From positions 1 through 23,318 of the forward strand of contig DFEA01000067.1 of assembly GCA_002368575.1 (NCBI GenBank): a stretch of 23,318 nucleotides of DNA. Reading direction: 5' to 3'. Shown here in pieces: positions 13,380 to 20,692 of the stretch. Source of the stretch: Lachnospiraceae bacterium UBA3814. GTDB taxonomy: Bacteria > Bacillota > Clostridia > Lachnospirales > Lachnospiraceae. Below the pieces are notes generated by a model. That model saw nothing but the letters and a program-made list of their open reading frames with translations. It did no database searches and had not been told where the DNA came from. A program made the position numbers and the translations under genes. Each line of letters begins with the position of its first letter. Positions within the stretch are counted from its first letter, which is position 1.

Positions 13380-15275
13380 TTATACCTCTTTGTAATCTCC
13401 GTCCACTACATCATCACCGTAGGAGCTGCCTGAGGAACCAGCGTTTCCGCTCATTCCGCCCATGTTCATATTGCTCATGTCAGGACCCGCTCCGGCACCC
13501 TGGGCGCCTGCCTGGGCATTCTCATACATCTTTTCAAACAGCTTCTGGGCACTCTGCATGGCCTTCTCCTGGGCAGCCTTCAGCTCTACCACCTGCTCCT
13601 CGGTCATGTTCTCGGCATCAGCCTTGTTCGCAAGCTCCTTCAGGTTATTGAGCTCAGCCTCCACATTGGCCTTATCCGAAGGATCAAGCTTATCGCCTAC
13701 CTCCTCAAGAGCCTTCTCCGTCTGGAATACAAAGGAGTCGGCATCATTCTTCGCGTCGATCGCTTCCTTACGCTTCTTGTCCTGAGCCTCATATTCCGCG
13801 GCTTCCTTAACAGCCCTGTCGATCTCGGCATCCGACATGTTGGAGCCGGAGGTTATGGTAATATGCTGCTCCTTCCCGGTCCCGAGATCCTTTGCGGATA
13901 CATTTACGATACCGTTGGCATCTATATCGAAGGTAACCTCTATCTGGGGAACACCTCTCCTTGCCGGAGGTATACCGTCGAGCCTGAACTGTCCGAGAGA
14001 CTTGTTATCCCTTGCGAACTGTCTCTCACCCTGTACAACGTTGATATCAACAGCGGTCTGATTATCTGCCGCGGTCGAGAATATCTGGCTCTTCTTTGTA
14101 GGGATCGTGGTATTTCTTTCGATGAGCCTCGTAGCTACGCCGCCCATGGTCTCGATCGAAAGCGAAAGCGGTGTAACATCGAGAAGGAGGATCTCACCTG
14201 CGCCCGCATCTCCCGCAAGCTTTCCGCCCTGGATACATGCTCCGAGAGCCACGCACTCATCAGGATTCAGATTCTTCGAGGGTTCCTTGCCAGTAAGCTG
14301 TTTAACCTTTTCCTGTACCGCAGGGATCCTTGTGGAGCCTCCTACGAGAAGGACCTGTCCCAGCTCTGAGGCTGTAATGCCCGCATCCTTAAGAGCATTC
14401 TGTACAGGTACCGTGGTCATCTCAACCAGGTCATGGGTAAGCTCGTCGAACTTTGCCCTTGTCAGGTTCATGTCAAAGTGCTTGGGGCCCTCGCTCGTAG
14501 CCGTGATGAAGGGAAGGTTTATGTTTGTGGTAGTGGCGCTGGAAAGCTCCTTCTTGGCCTTCTCCGCCGCTTCCTTGAGCCTCTGCAGGGCCATCTTATC
14601 ATTTGAAAGGTCTACACCCTCGTTCTTCTTGAACTCCGCAAGCATGTAATCAGTGATCTTCTGGTCGAAGTCATCGCCGCCGAGCCTGTTGTTTCCGTTT
14701 GTCGCAAGAACCTCGATAACACCCTCGCCGATCTCGATGATGGAGACATCAAAGGTGCCGCCGCCGAGGTCGTATACCATTATCTTCTGTTCCTTTTCGT
14801 TATCAAGACCGTAGGCCAGCGCCGCAGCAGTAGGCTCGTTGATTATACGCTTTACATCAAGGCCGGCGATCTTTCCGGCATCCTTTGTAGCCTGTCTCTG
14901 GGAATCGTTGAAGTATGCGGGAACGGTAATGACAGCCTCCGTTACCTTCTCTCCCAGATAGCTTTCCGCATCAGCCTTAAGCTTCTGAAGGATCATTGCG
15001 GAGATCTCCTGGGGAGAATACTTCTTGTCCCCGATCTGTCTCCTGTAATCGGAGCCCATCTCTCTCTTTATTGAGGAGATCGTGTTATCCGCGTTGGTGA
15101 CAGCCTGACGCTTTGCAGGCTCTCCCACAAGCCTTTCACCGTTCTTTGTGAAAGCCACTACCGACGGTGTCGTCCTTGCTCCCTCTGTATTTGCTATAAC
15201 TGTAGGCTTGCCGCCTTCCATAACAGCTACACAGCTGTTGGTAGTTCCAAGATCAATACCTATTATCTTACTCAT
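13380..15275 (-). CDS. dnaK: Chaperone protein DnaK (Hsp70)
   Basis: ATP-driven protein-folding chaperone working with DnaJ and GrpE. From the chosen start it has 631 residues, typical for Firmicutes. It shows the phosphate-1 loop IGIDLGTTNSCVAV at the N-terminus, VYDLGGGTFDVS (phosphate 2), NEPTAAALAYG (connect region), LLVGGSTRIPAVQ (adenosine loop), the linker and substrate-binding start LLLDVTPLSLSIETMGG, a helical lid, and a Gly/Ser/Met-rich tail ending GDYKEV. The open frame extends 20 codons further (to 15335). However, GAGGG sits seven bases before the ATG at 15275, and MSKIIGIDLG is the normal DnaK start. The upstream extension repeats the same GGGAATGACCAT initiation-like string, which probably misleads automated start calls. 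It is third in the hrcA operon. Confidence 0.98.
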   Translation of the reverse strand: MSKIIGIDLGTTNSCVAVMEGGKPTVIANTEGARTTPSVVAFTKNGERLVGEPAKRQAVTNADNTISSIKREMGSDYRRQIGDKKYSPQEISAMILQKLKADAESYLGEKVTEAVITVPAYFNDSQRQATKDAGKIAGLDVKRIINEPTAAALAYGLDNEKEQKIMVYDLGGGTFDVSIIEIGEGVIEVLATNGNNRLGGDDFDQKITDYMLAEFKKNEGVDLSNDKMALQRLKEAAEKAKKELSSATTTNINLPFITATSEGPKHFDMNLTRAKFDELTHDLVEMTTVPVQNALKDAGITASELGQVLLVGGSTRIPAVQEKVKQLTGKEPSKNLNPDECVALGACIQGGKLAGDAGAGEILLLDVTPLSLSIETMGGVATRLIERNTTIPTKKSQIFSTAADNQTAVDINVVQGERQFARDNKSLGQFRLDGIPPARRGVPQIEVTFDIDANGIVNVSAKDLGTGKEQHITITSGSNMSDAEIDRAVKEAAEYEAQDKKRKEAIDAKNDADSFVFQTEKALEEVGDKLDPSDKANVEAELNNLKELANKADAENMTEEQVVELKAAQEKAMQSAQKLFEKMYENAQAGAQGAGAGPDMSNMNMGGMSGNAGSSGSSYGDDVVDGDYKEV

Positions 15276-15402
15276 GGTCATTCCCTCTCTTTCTATATTT
15301 ACTCTGCTGTCATAACATCTATTTAATATGGTCATTCCCTTTTGCGGGGCAACTCAAACCATTTACCTGGAAATTACGGGAAGCGCAACTGTCCGTTTCC
15401 CT

Positions 15403-16161
15403 CTATTCAACCACTGAGACCATCGAATGTCTTACCACCGAATCCCTGTACATGTATCCCTTAAGCATTTCCTGCGCGACGATGCCGCTCTCATACTCAT
15501 CGCTTGCGACCTGCATGACCGCGTTATGGAAATTCGGATCGAATTCCTTTCCCACACATTCTATCGGTGTCACTCCGAGGCCCTCAAGCTCTGTGAGAAG
15601 CTGCTTGTATATCTTTCTCATTCCCTCGGTGAAGGGTGAATCCTTTTCATCCTCGGGAACACTGTCAAGCCCTCTCTCGAAATTATCTATAACCGGAAGG
15701 ATCTTTTCGATGACCGATCTGGCTCCCATCTCGTACATTGAGGATTTTTCCTTCTCCGTACGTTTCCTGAAGTTCTCGAACTCGGCCATCTGTCTCTTTA
15801 CCCTGTCGGTCAGCTCCTCGATCTTTTCATCTCTCTTATCCTTTTTGTCCTTCTTCCACTTGAAGCCCTTTTTCTTTTCCTCCGCCGGCTCTTCTTTCTC
15901 TCCCTCCGCTTCTTCCTTTTCCGGGGGCTCCTCACCGTCCTCGGGGGACTCCTCGTCTTCCTCGCTCAGAGCCTCTTCCTTCTCCGGTGCATCGCTTTTT
16001 TCTGTATCATTTTCCTTCGCGGTGTCCTCCTCACCGCCTTCCTCCCCGGGCGCTTTTGCTTTTGCTTCCTCCGCGCTCTTATCCGAAGCACCTTCTATGG
16101 TGTTTTCTGAAGCCGCTTCCTTCGTTTCGGTATTTTCATCCTCTATAACTACCCTTGTCAT
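15403..16161 (-). CDS. grpE: Nucleotide exchange factor GrpE with long acidic N-terminal region
   Basis: GrpE releases ADP from DnaK. The family core is clear in the second half: a long coiled-coil helix (KIEELTDRVKRQMAEFENFRKRTEKEK), then MGARSVIEKILPVIDNFERGL, and the beta-domain GVTPIECVGKEFDPNFHNAVMQV, ending with GYMYRDSVVRHSMVSV. In front of this lie about 90 residues made almost only of Glu, Asp, Ala, Ser and Lys, longer than in many GrpE proteins (252 aa here versus about 190-210). The frame can begin with GTG at 16170, but AAGGGAG is well spaced (eight bases) from the ATG at 16161, which is chosen. That ribosome site is made by the last codons of hrcA, five bases upstream, so the two are probably translationally coupled. 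Confidence 0.96.
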   Translation of the reverse strand: MTRVVIEDENTETKEAASENTIEGASDKSAEEAKAKAPGEEGGEEDTAKENDTEKSDAPEKEEALSEEDEESPEDGEEPPEKEEAEGEKEEPAEEKKKGFKWKKDKKDKRDEKIEELTDRVKRQMAEFENFRKRTEKEKSSMYEMGARSVIEKILPVIDNFERGLDSVPEDEKDSPFTEGMRKIYKQLLTELEGLGVTPIECVGKEFDPNFHNAVMQVASDEYESGIVAQEMLKGYMYRDSVVRHSMVSVVE

Positions 16162-16166
16162 ATGGT

Positions 16167-17198
16167 TCACTCCCTTTTGTATAATATATCAAGCTGGTTT
16201 GTAAGAGCATTCAGCGTATCCACGACCTTTCCGTAGTCCATACGCTTCGGCCCTATGATGCCTATCGTTCCCTGCATCCCCTCCTCCAGCTCATAGGTCG
16301 CAGTCACAACACTGCAGTCCTTCATGTTCTTGACCGGCGATTCCTCGCCGATATAGATCTGTATCCCCTTGTGGTCGCCGCTGTTTGAAAGAGTCTCGTA
16401 AACGATATCCGACAGCTGCTTCTTCTCCTCAAAGGCTGTTATGATCTCGCTTGCCTTCTCATGATCCGCAAGCTCCGGATATTTGAAGATATTATTCGCA
16501 CCGCTGGTATAGATCTCAAGATCCTCATCACCCTTTATGGCCTCCGCAACGGCATCTATGACATTTGAGATGAACTCGCTGTGTATCCCTGCCTGCTCCT
16601 TCATCCTCGCGATCATTCCGAGATTTATCTCTTCTATGGTAAGGCCGTTCATGTTAGTGTTCAGAAGGATGTTCAGCTTAAGCAGGGTCTCGTCGTCAAG
16701 CTCCATATCGACGTCAATGATGTGGTTCTTGATTATATTTCCCTCCACCACGATAACGACAACTATCTGTTTCTCGTTCATCCTTGAGAGCTGCAGGAAC
16801 TTAAGCTTGTTCCTGTGGTACTGCGGAGCGGATATCATCGCCGCATAATTCGTGTTTACGGAAAGGGATCTGGCCACCTGCTTAAGGACCCGCTCCATCT
16901 TGTCCGCCTTCTCGATAAGGATCTCCTTCATCTCATTCACTTCCCTCTCCTTATCGGCCATAAGCTGGTCGACATAGAAGCGGTAGCCCTTATCGGAGGG
17001 TATCCTTCCGGAGGAGGTATGAGGCTGGATTATATAGCCCATATCCTCAAGGTCTGACATCTCGTTCCTTATAGTGGCGGAGCTCAGGTTTAAGTCCGTA
17101 TATTTGGAAATGGTCCTGGAGCCCACCGGATCTCCCGTTTCCAGATAGGTCTTTATGATAGCGTATAAAATCGTTTTCTTTCTATCGCTCAGTTCCAT
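16167..17198 (-). CDS. hrcA: Heat-inducible transcription repressor HrcA
   Basis: Repressor that binds CIRCE operators and shuts off the class I heat-shock genes, with activity set by the GroE chaperonin in characterised species. It is 343 residues, the usual size. The N-terminal winged helix-turn-helix shows LSDRKKTILYAIIKTYLETGDPVGSRTI (split: residues 3-30) and the recognition segment LSSATIRNEMSDLEDMGYI, then PHTSSGRIPSDKGYRFYVD. The central GAF-like domain and the C-terminal IGIIGPKRMDYGKVV match the family. GGAGGGTGA lies ahead of the ATG. It is the first gene of the operon, with a perfect CIRCE 39 bases upstream, so it represses itself together with grpE, dnaK and dnaJ. Confidence 0.98.
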   Translation of the reverse strand: MELSDRKKTILYAIIKTYLETGDPVGSRTISKYTDLNLSSATIRNEMSDLEDMGYIIQPHTSSGRIPSDKGYRFYVDQLMADKEREVNEMKEILIEKADKMERVLKQVARSLSVNTNYAAMISAPQYHRNKLKFLQLSRMNEKQIVVVIVVEGNIIKNHIIDVDMELDDETLLKLNILLNTNMNGLTIEEINLGMIARMKEQAGIHSEFISNVIDAVAEAIKGDEDLEIYTSGANNIFKYPELADHEKASEIITAFEEKKQLSDIVYETLSNSGDHKGIQIYIGEESPVKNMKDCSVVTATYELEEGMQGTIGIIGPKRMDYGKVVDTLNALTNQLDILYKRE

Positions 17199-17236
17199 GG
17201 TCTCTCACCCTCCGGCTCCTCATCCGGATCTTGTTG

Positions 17237-17263
17237 TTAGCACTCAACTAAGTAGAGTGCTAA
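17237..17263. promoter_or_regulatory. CIRCE operator
   Basis: TTAGCACTC, nine bases, GAGTGCTAA: an exact match to the consensus inverted repeat with the canonical 9-base spacer. It lies directly after the predicted transcription start of the hrcA operon, the standard place for HrcA to block transcription. Confidence 0.99.
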
Positions 17264-17273
17264 TATCTATGTA

Positions 17274-17296
17274 ATAAAATACCACCCATCGGGTGG
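17274..17296 (-). terminator. Terminator hairpin embedded in the hrcA promoter spacer
   Basis: CCACCC-GAT-GGGTGG on the minus strand, followed by TATTTTAT, looks like a short intrinsic terminator 15 bases behind the alpha/beta hydrolase stop codon. It coincides with the 17-base spacer and -10 box of the hrcA promoter. The six-pair GC stem is good but the T run is interrupted by one A. Confidence 0.6.
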
Positions 17297-17304
17297 CATG
17301 TCAA
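17276..17304 (-). promoter_or_regulatory. hrcA operon promoter
   Basis: On the minus strand TTGACA (17304-17299) and TATTTT (17281-17276) are spaced by exactly 17 bases, with a predicted start near 17269, immediately before CIRCE. The spacer itself is a perfect inverted repeat (see the overlapping terminator). Confidence 0.85.
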
Positions 17305-17311
17305 CACCTAA

Positions 17312-18286
17312 TTAAAGATTTTCATTTAAAAAATCAAATACTTCTTTTTCATATCTGTCAGGGTCCACAAAATAGGCCTCTCCGTGCCCCGCATCCTCCG
17401 CCTCATATATTCCTTTTTCGGACGGGCAGGCCTCAAAAAGGGCCCTGACCATTTCCGTATTTACGAAATTATCCTTTGAGCCGTGGATGAAAAAGACCGG
17501 AAGCCTCGTTTTCCTTATCTGCGTAAGCGCGGAGGCCTCCTTAAAGTCATAGCCCGCTCTGAGCTTTGAAAAAAAGCTGGCAGTATATATGAGCGGAAAT
17601 TCGGGTATATGAAAAAGATATTCTGCTTCATCCGAGAAAATGTCCCAGACAGACGAATAGCCGCAGTCCTCCACGACAGCCTTCACATTCCCGGGGAGGT
17701 CTTCACCTGCTGTCATCATGGCTGCCGCCCCTCCCATCGAAACGCCGTAAAGCACTATCCTGCTTGAGGGATCCCGTTCCGTGATAAGCCCGATCCATTT
17801 CATGATATCCTTCCTGTCTAACCACCCCATTCCCACATAGCTGCCCTCGCTCTCTCCGTGGGCGCGAAGATCAGGGGTCAGGATATTATAGCCTCTTTTG
17901 GCATAGGGAAGGACATAGTCGTACATTGCCTGACGTTTGCCGGTATACCCGTAGCCGTGAAGGGCGATCACCCATAAGGAGGAATCCGGGTCTGTAATAA
18001 ATATATCACCCTTGAGCCTGAGACCGTCGTCAGAGATCACACAGGCCTCCGTCCTTTCGGCCGTATCAAGCCATTCCTTCCTTTTGTCCCGTATAAGCCT
18101 TCGGTTTTCATCCACCGTCCTCTGCGATTCCTTACTGGTCACCGGGTCGGGAACGATCTCGCTCCTTACCTCCTTCGGCCTTTTTATCGCAAAGGATACA
18201 AGAAGATTGCCCGCAATGATATCCGCTGCTATGAGCAGCAATACCGCTATATAAACTGCCCTTAAAAAACCGGTCCTTCTTCTCAA
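17312..18286 (-). CDS. Membrane-anchored alpha/beta hydrolase
   Basis: A 324-residue serine hydrolase with one N-terminal membrane helix (about 10-33, AVYIAVLLLIAADIIAGNLLV), so the catalytic domain is probably outside the cell. The fold is supported by the oxyanion-side ALHGYGYTGKR (108-118), the nucleophile elbow GVSMGG with Ser183, the acid HGSKDNFVN with Asp272, and the base AGHGEAY with His301. The family includes esterases, thioesterases and acylaminopeptidase-like enzymes; the substrate is unknown. The start is a TTG codon: an in-frame stop lies two codons upstream and there is no ATG before residue 121, so TTG is the only reasonable choice, with a weak ribosome site. It is probably the last gene of the argF-to-dusB unit, 41 bases behind dusB. 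Confidence 0.85.
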   Translation of the reverse strand: MRRRTGFLRAVYIAVLLLIAADIIAGNLLVSFAIKRPKEVRSEIVPDPVTSKESQRTVDENRRLIRDKRKEWLDTAERTEACVISDDGLRLKGDIFITDPDSSLWVIALHGYGYTGKRQAMYDYVLPYAKRGYNILTPDLRAHGESEGSYVGMGWLDRKDIMKWIGLITERDPSSRIVLYGVSMGGAAAMMTAGEDLPGNVKAVVEDCGYSSVWDIFSDEAEYLFHIPEFPLIYTASFFSKLRAGYDFKEASALTQIRKTRLPVFFIHGSKDNFVNTEMVRALFEACPSEKGIYEAEDAGHGEAYFVDPDRYEKEVFDFLNENL

Positions 18287-18327
18287 GCTCTTTTACCGCT
18301 TTCCATGCCGTAATCTGCGCCGGCCTC

Positions 18328-19296
18328 CTATACTTCACCGGTGAGGCTTTCCCTGAAGGCCTCCATAAGCTCCGTAAGGTCCTTAAGGGTTTCGATCTCA
18401 TTAAGCCTTACCCTCAGCCTTGCCGCGTGCCTCATCCCGCTCAGATACCAGCCCGCGTGCCTGCGCATTTCCCTGATCCCGGTGTATTCTCCCTTAAAAT
18501 CTACCAGCGCCCCGGCGTGCCTTTCGAGCATATCTATAACCTCTGAGGGTGACGGCTTTTCATAGCCCCCGTCCTTCGCATTCAGCTCCCTGAATATCCA
18601 GGGATTGCCCATGGCGGCCCTGCCTATTGCCACCGCGTCACATCCGGTGCAGCTCATCATATGCTCCGCCGACTTAAGATCCCTTACATCGCCGTTTCCT
18701 ATTACGGGGACAGACAGCCTTGCCTTGACCGCGGCTATCACCTCAAGATCCGCTTCTCCGGAGTAATACTGCTCCCTTGTCCTTGCGTGCACGGTAACTG
18801 CCTTCGCCCCGCTTTCCTGGGCTATGCGGGCTATCTCGCAGGCATTGACATGCTCATCGTCAAACCCCTTCCTTATCTTGACCGTAACAGGCTTTTTTAT
18901 GGAGCGCGCCACACTCTCTATTATCCTTCCGGCAAGCACGGGGTCCTTCATAAGAGCCGATCCCTCACCGTTGTTTACCACCTTGGGCACAGGACAGCCC
19001 ATATTGATGTCCAGTATATCAAAGGGCTCAGGCTCGATCCTCTTTGCGATCTCTCCCATTATCACGGGATCGGACCCGAAAAGCTGGAGGGACACAGGAT
19101 GCTCCTGCTCTCCCAGGCGCATAAGCTCCCGGGTGTTTTTATTATTATAAAGAATGGCTTTGGCGCTTATCATCTCCGTGCATACGAGCCCCGCTCCCAT
19201 TTCAAGCGCCAGCAAACGAAAAGGCAGGTCGCTTACGCCTGCCATCGGTGCCAGTATCCATGGATTTTTAAGCTCTGTATCACCTATTTTTATCAT
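18328..19296 (-). CDS. dusB: tRNA-dihydrouridine synthase, DusB type
   Basis: FMN enzyme reducing specific uridines in the tRNA D-loop to dihydrouridine. Its 322 residues form a TIM-barrel plus a helical C-terminal tRNA-binding domain. Motifs: ILAPMAGVSDLPFR at 14-27 (FMN), DINMGCPVPKVV at 96-107 with the catalytic Cys101, VKIRKGFDD, VHARTREQYYSG, and the phosphate-binding VIGNGDV and AIGRAAMGNPW. The start ATG lies 17 bases inside the end of coaX in another frame; the ribosome site is weak, so coupling is likely. The coaX-dusB pairing is known in clostridial genomes and supports the call. DusB versus another Dus subclass is based on overall similarity. Confidence 0.95.
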   Translation of the reverse strand: MIKIGDTELKNPWILAPMAGVSDLPFRLLALEMGAGLVCTEMISAKAILYNNKNTRELMRLGEQEHPVSLQLFGSDPVIMGEIAKRIEPEPFDILDINMGCPVPKVVNNGEGSALMKDPVLAGRIIESVARSIKKPVTVKIRKGFDDEHVNACEIARIAQESGAKAVTVHARTREQYYSGEADLEVIAAVKARLSVPVIGNGDVRDLKSAEHMMSCTGCDAVAIGRAAMGNPWIFRELNAKDGGYEKPSPSEVIDMLERHAGALVDFKGEYTGIREMRRHAGWYLSGMRHAARLRVRLNEIETLKDLTELMEAFRESLTGEV

Positions 19297-20050
19297 ATAT
19301 CAGTCTCAGCCCGGTAAGAGTAAGCTCGGGATCATAGTCGTTTATCTTATCCGTCTCGCTGCTGATGAGCCTTCCGAGCCCGCCTGTCGCCACCACCTTA
19401 AGCTCCTTAAAGCCGCTCTCCCGCTTTACGGCATCGATGATATACTCTGTCTGCCCTATCTGACCGTACATTAACCCTGCCTGCATGCTAGAGATCGTAT
19501 CCTTTGCCAGGATGGAGGCAGGCTTTTTTATCTCGATCTCCGGAAGCTTGGCGGTATCCTCCCACAGAGCCTTTGCCGAGATCCTTATCCCCGGCGCGGT
19601 GATGCCAGCGATAAACCTCCCGTCCTCGGTTATAAGATCATAGGTGGTTGCCGTTCCGTAATCGATCACAAGCACGGGGCCGCCGTATATCTCATAAGCC
19701 GCGACCGCATCGACGATCCTGTCGGCTCCTATCTCCCGCGGATTGGGCGTGTCTATCCTTATGCCGGTCCTGAGCCCCGGGCCCACCGTAAGGGGCTTAA
19801 TTCCCATATATTTGAGTATACCGTTCGTCAGGGAATGCATCACGGCGGGAACCACGCTTGCAATGATCGCGCCGTTTACCTCCTCGTCCCGTGCCTCCTT
19901 TTCCTTCCCCAGAAGCTCTGTGATCAAAAGCCCGTACTCGTCTGAGGTACGCGGAAGCTTGGTAGTTATCCTGAAGGTGGTGATAAGCTCCTTCTTTTTG
20001 AATACACCTACGGTAATATTAGTATTTCCAACATCAACTGCGAGGATCAT
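19280..20050 (-). CDS. coaX: Type III pantothenate kinase
   Basis: Phosphorylates pantothenate, the first committed step of coenzyme A synthesis. Type III enzymes belong to the ASKHA fold and escape CoA feedback in characterised members. It has 256 residues. Motifs: N-terminal AVDVGNTNITVGVF (phosphate loop, Asp6), PGLRTGIRIDTPNPREIGAD (91-110, pantothenate site), RIVDAVAAYEIYGGPVLVIDYGTATTYDLI (split over 111-140, with Asp130), and VVATGGLGRLI near the end. Its ATG overlaps the stop of the preceding small gene as ATGA, a classic coupling junction, and its end overlaps dusB. Confidence 0.96.
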   Translation of the reverse strand: MILAVDVGNTNITVGVFKKKELITTFRITTKLPRTSDEYGLLITELLGKEKEARDEEVNGAIIASVVPAVMHSLTNGILKYMGIKPLTVGPGLRTGIRIDTPNPREIGADRIVDAVAAYEIYGGPVLVIDYGTATTYDLITEDGRFIAGITAPGIRISAKALWEDTAKLPEIEIKKPASILAKDTISSMQAGLMYGQIGQTEYIIDAVKRESGFKELKVVATGGLGRLISSETDKINDYDPELTLTGLRLIYDKNR

Positions 20051-20403
20051 TTATTATCTCCATTGTCTTCAGAGAACTTTCCCATAACCTTGTAATACAG
20101 CTCCAGAGCTTCAAAAAGGTCCTGCCTTTTTCTGCGGACCTCCTTTATAAGAAGGGCGCTTCCTATTTCATCATACAGCAGATCGTTCTCGTCCGCATCC
20201 GTCTCAAGCACCAACTCGCCCTCCTCATTAAAGCCGATGGTAAAGACTCCCCCGATCTCCTCCGTAAACAATACGCATATGATATGAAGCTCATCCCTTA
20301 CGGACTTTGGAAGCCCGTTAAAGTCCTCATTGAAATAATATTTTTTTTCGTAAGCGTTAGCGCCGCAGATAACGGTCTTTTCTTTCATAAGCTGAAGGAT
20401 CAC
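20047..20403 (-). CDS. Small conserved cytosolic protein of unknown function (DUF6145-like)
   Basis: 118 residues, soluble, acidic. Recognisable features are ICGANAYEKKYYFNEDF near the N-terminus, the hydrophobic ELHIICVLFTEEIGGVFTIGF strand pair, and a C-terminal helix VRRKRQDLFEALELYYKV. From memory it resembles a Lachnospiraceae family listed as DUF6145; that label is unverified, and no function is known to me. The start is GTG at 20403; an ATG five codons later (20388) has no ribosome site. The AAGGA site and the GTG lie in a perfect hairpin that includes the stop codon of the upstream gene, pointing to translational coupling. Its stop overlaps the coaX start by ATGA, so production is probably tied to CoaX. 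Confidence 0.75.
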   Translation of the reverse strand: MILQLMKEKTVICGANAYEKKYYFNEDFNGLPKSVRDELHIICVLFTEEIGGVFTIGFNEEGELVLETDADENDLLYDEIGSALLIKEVRRKRQDLFEALELYYKVMGKFSEDNGDNK

Positions 20404-20411
20404 CGATCCTT
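20395..20411 (-). promoter_or_regulatory. Hairpin hiding the ribosome site and GTG start of the small DUF6145-like gene
   Basis: AAGGATC-GGT-GATCCTT is a perfect 7-bp stem with a 3-base loop. It contains the ribosome-binding AAGGA and the GTG start, and its 5' edge overlaps the TAA of the preceding membrane-protein gene. A ribosome finishing that gene would melt the stem, which would couple translation of the two. The alternative is that the palindrome is coincidental and initiation occurs elsewhere. Confidence 0.5.
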
Positions 20412-20688
20412 ATAATAACGAGTATACGGATACAAACACAAGTATCACCGTAAATACCGCATATATATACCTTGTGGGCGTACACAGCTTAAAGCCCTTG
20501 TATACATTCATGGCCGACAATACCAGGGCCAGGATGAAAATGACCCTTATGAGGCCCTCAGCCTCTGCAATGAAAGCGACCGCGGTAAGCACGATAACGG
20601 CAAGTCCGATAAGCGTACTCAGGATGTCGATGTAAAAGCTTTCCTTCCTTATTATATTCCTGATATAGGCCTTTGCCTCCCTGTACAT
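20410..20688 (-). CDS. Small integral membrane protein of unknown function
   Basis: About 92 residues from the ATG at 20688. An amphipathic basic N-terminal helix (MYREAKAYIRNIIRKESFY) is followed by three hydrophobic segments (ILSTLIGLAVIVLTAVAFIA, LIRVIFILALVLSAMNVY, YIYAVFTVILVFVSVYSLL). I recognise no motif or family with confidence. The open frame can be extended to a TTG at 20700 inside argF, but the ATG four bases behind the argF stop fits better. The gene sits between argF and the DUF6145-like gene and appears translationally linked to both, so it is likely a real, expressed protein; its role is unknown. Confidence 0.7.
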   Translation of the reverse strand: MYREAKAYIRNIIRKESFYIDILSTLIGLAVIVLTAVAFIAEAEGLIRVIFILALVLSAMNVYKGFKLCTPTRYIYAVFTVILVFVSVYSLL

Positions 20689-20692
20689 GCAC

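Noticed and set aside
14107..14649. 180-codon frame opposite dnaK
   Set aside because: Antisense of a highly conserved gene with no initiation site; a common artefact opposite dnaK.
15452..16204. 250-codon Ser/Phe-rich frame on the plus strand
   Set aside because: Antisense shadow of the acidic grpE coding region; composition is the complement of Glu/Asp codons.
17237..17263. tRNA-like or attachment-site reading of the inverted repeat near hrcA
   Set aside because: It is an exact CIRCE operator in its standard position.
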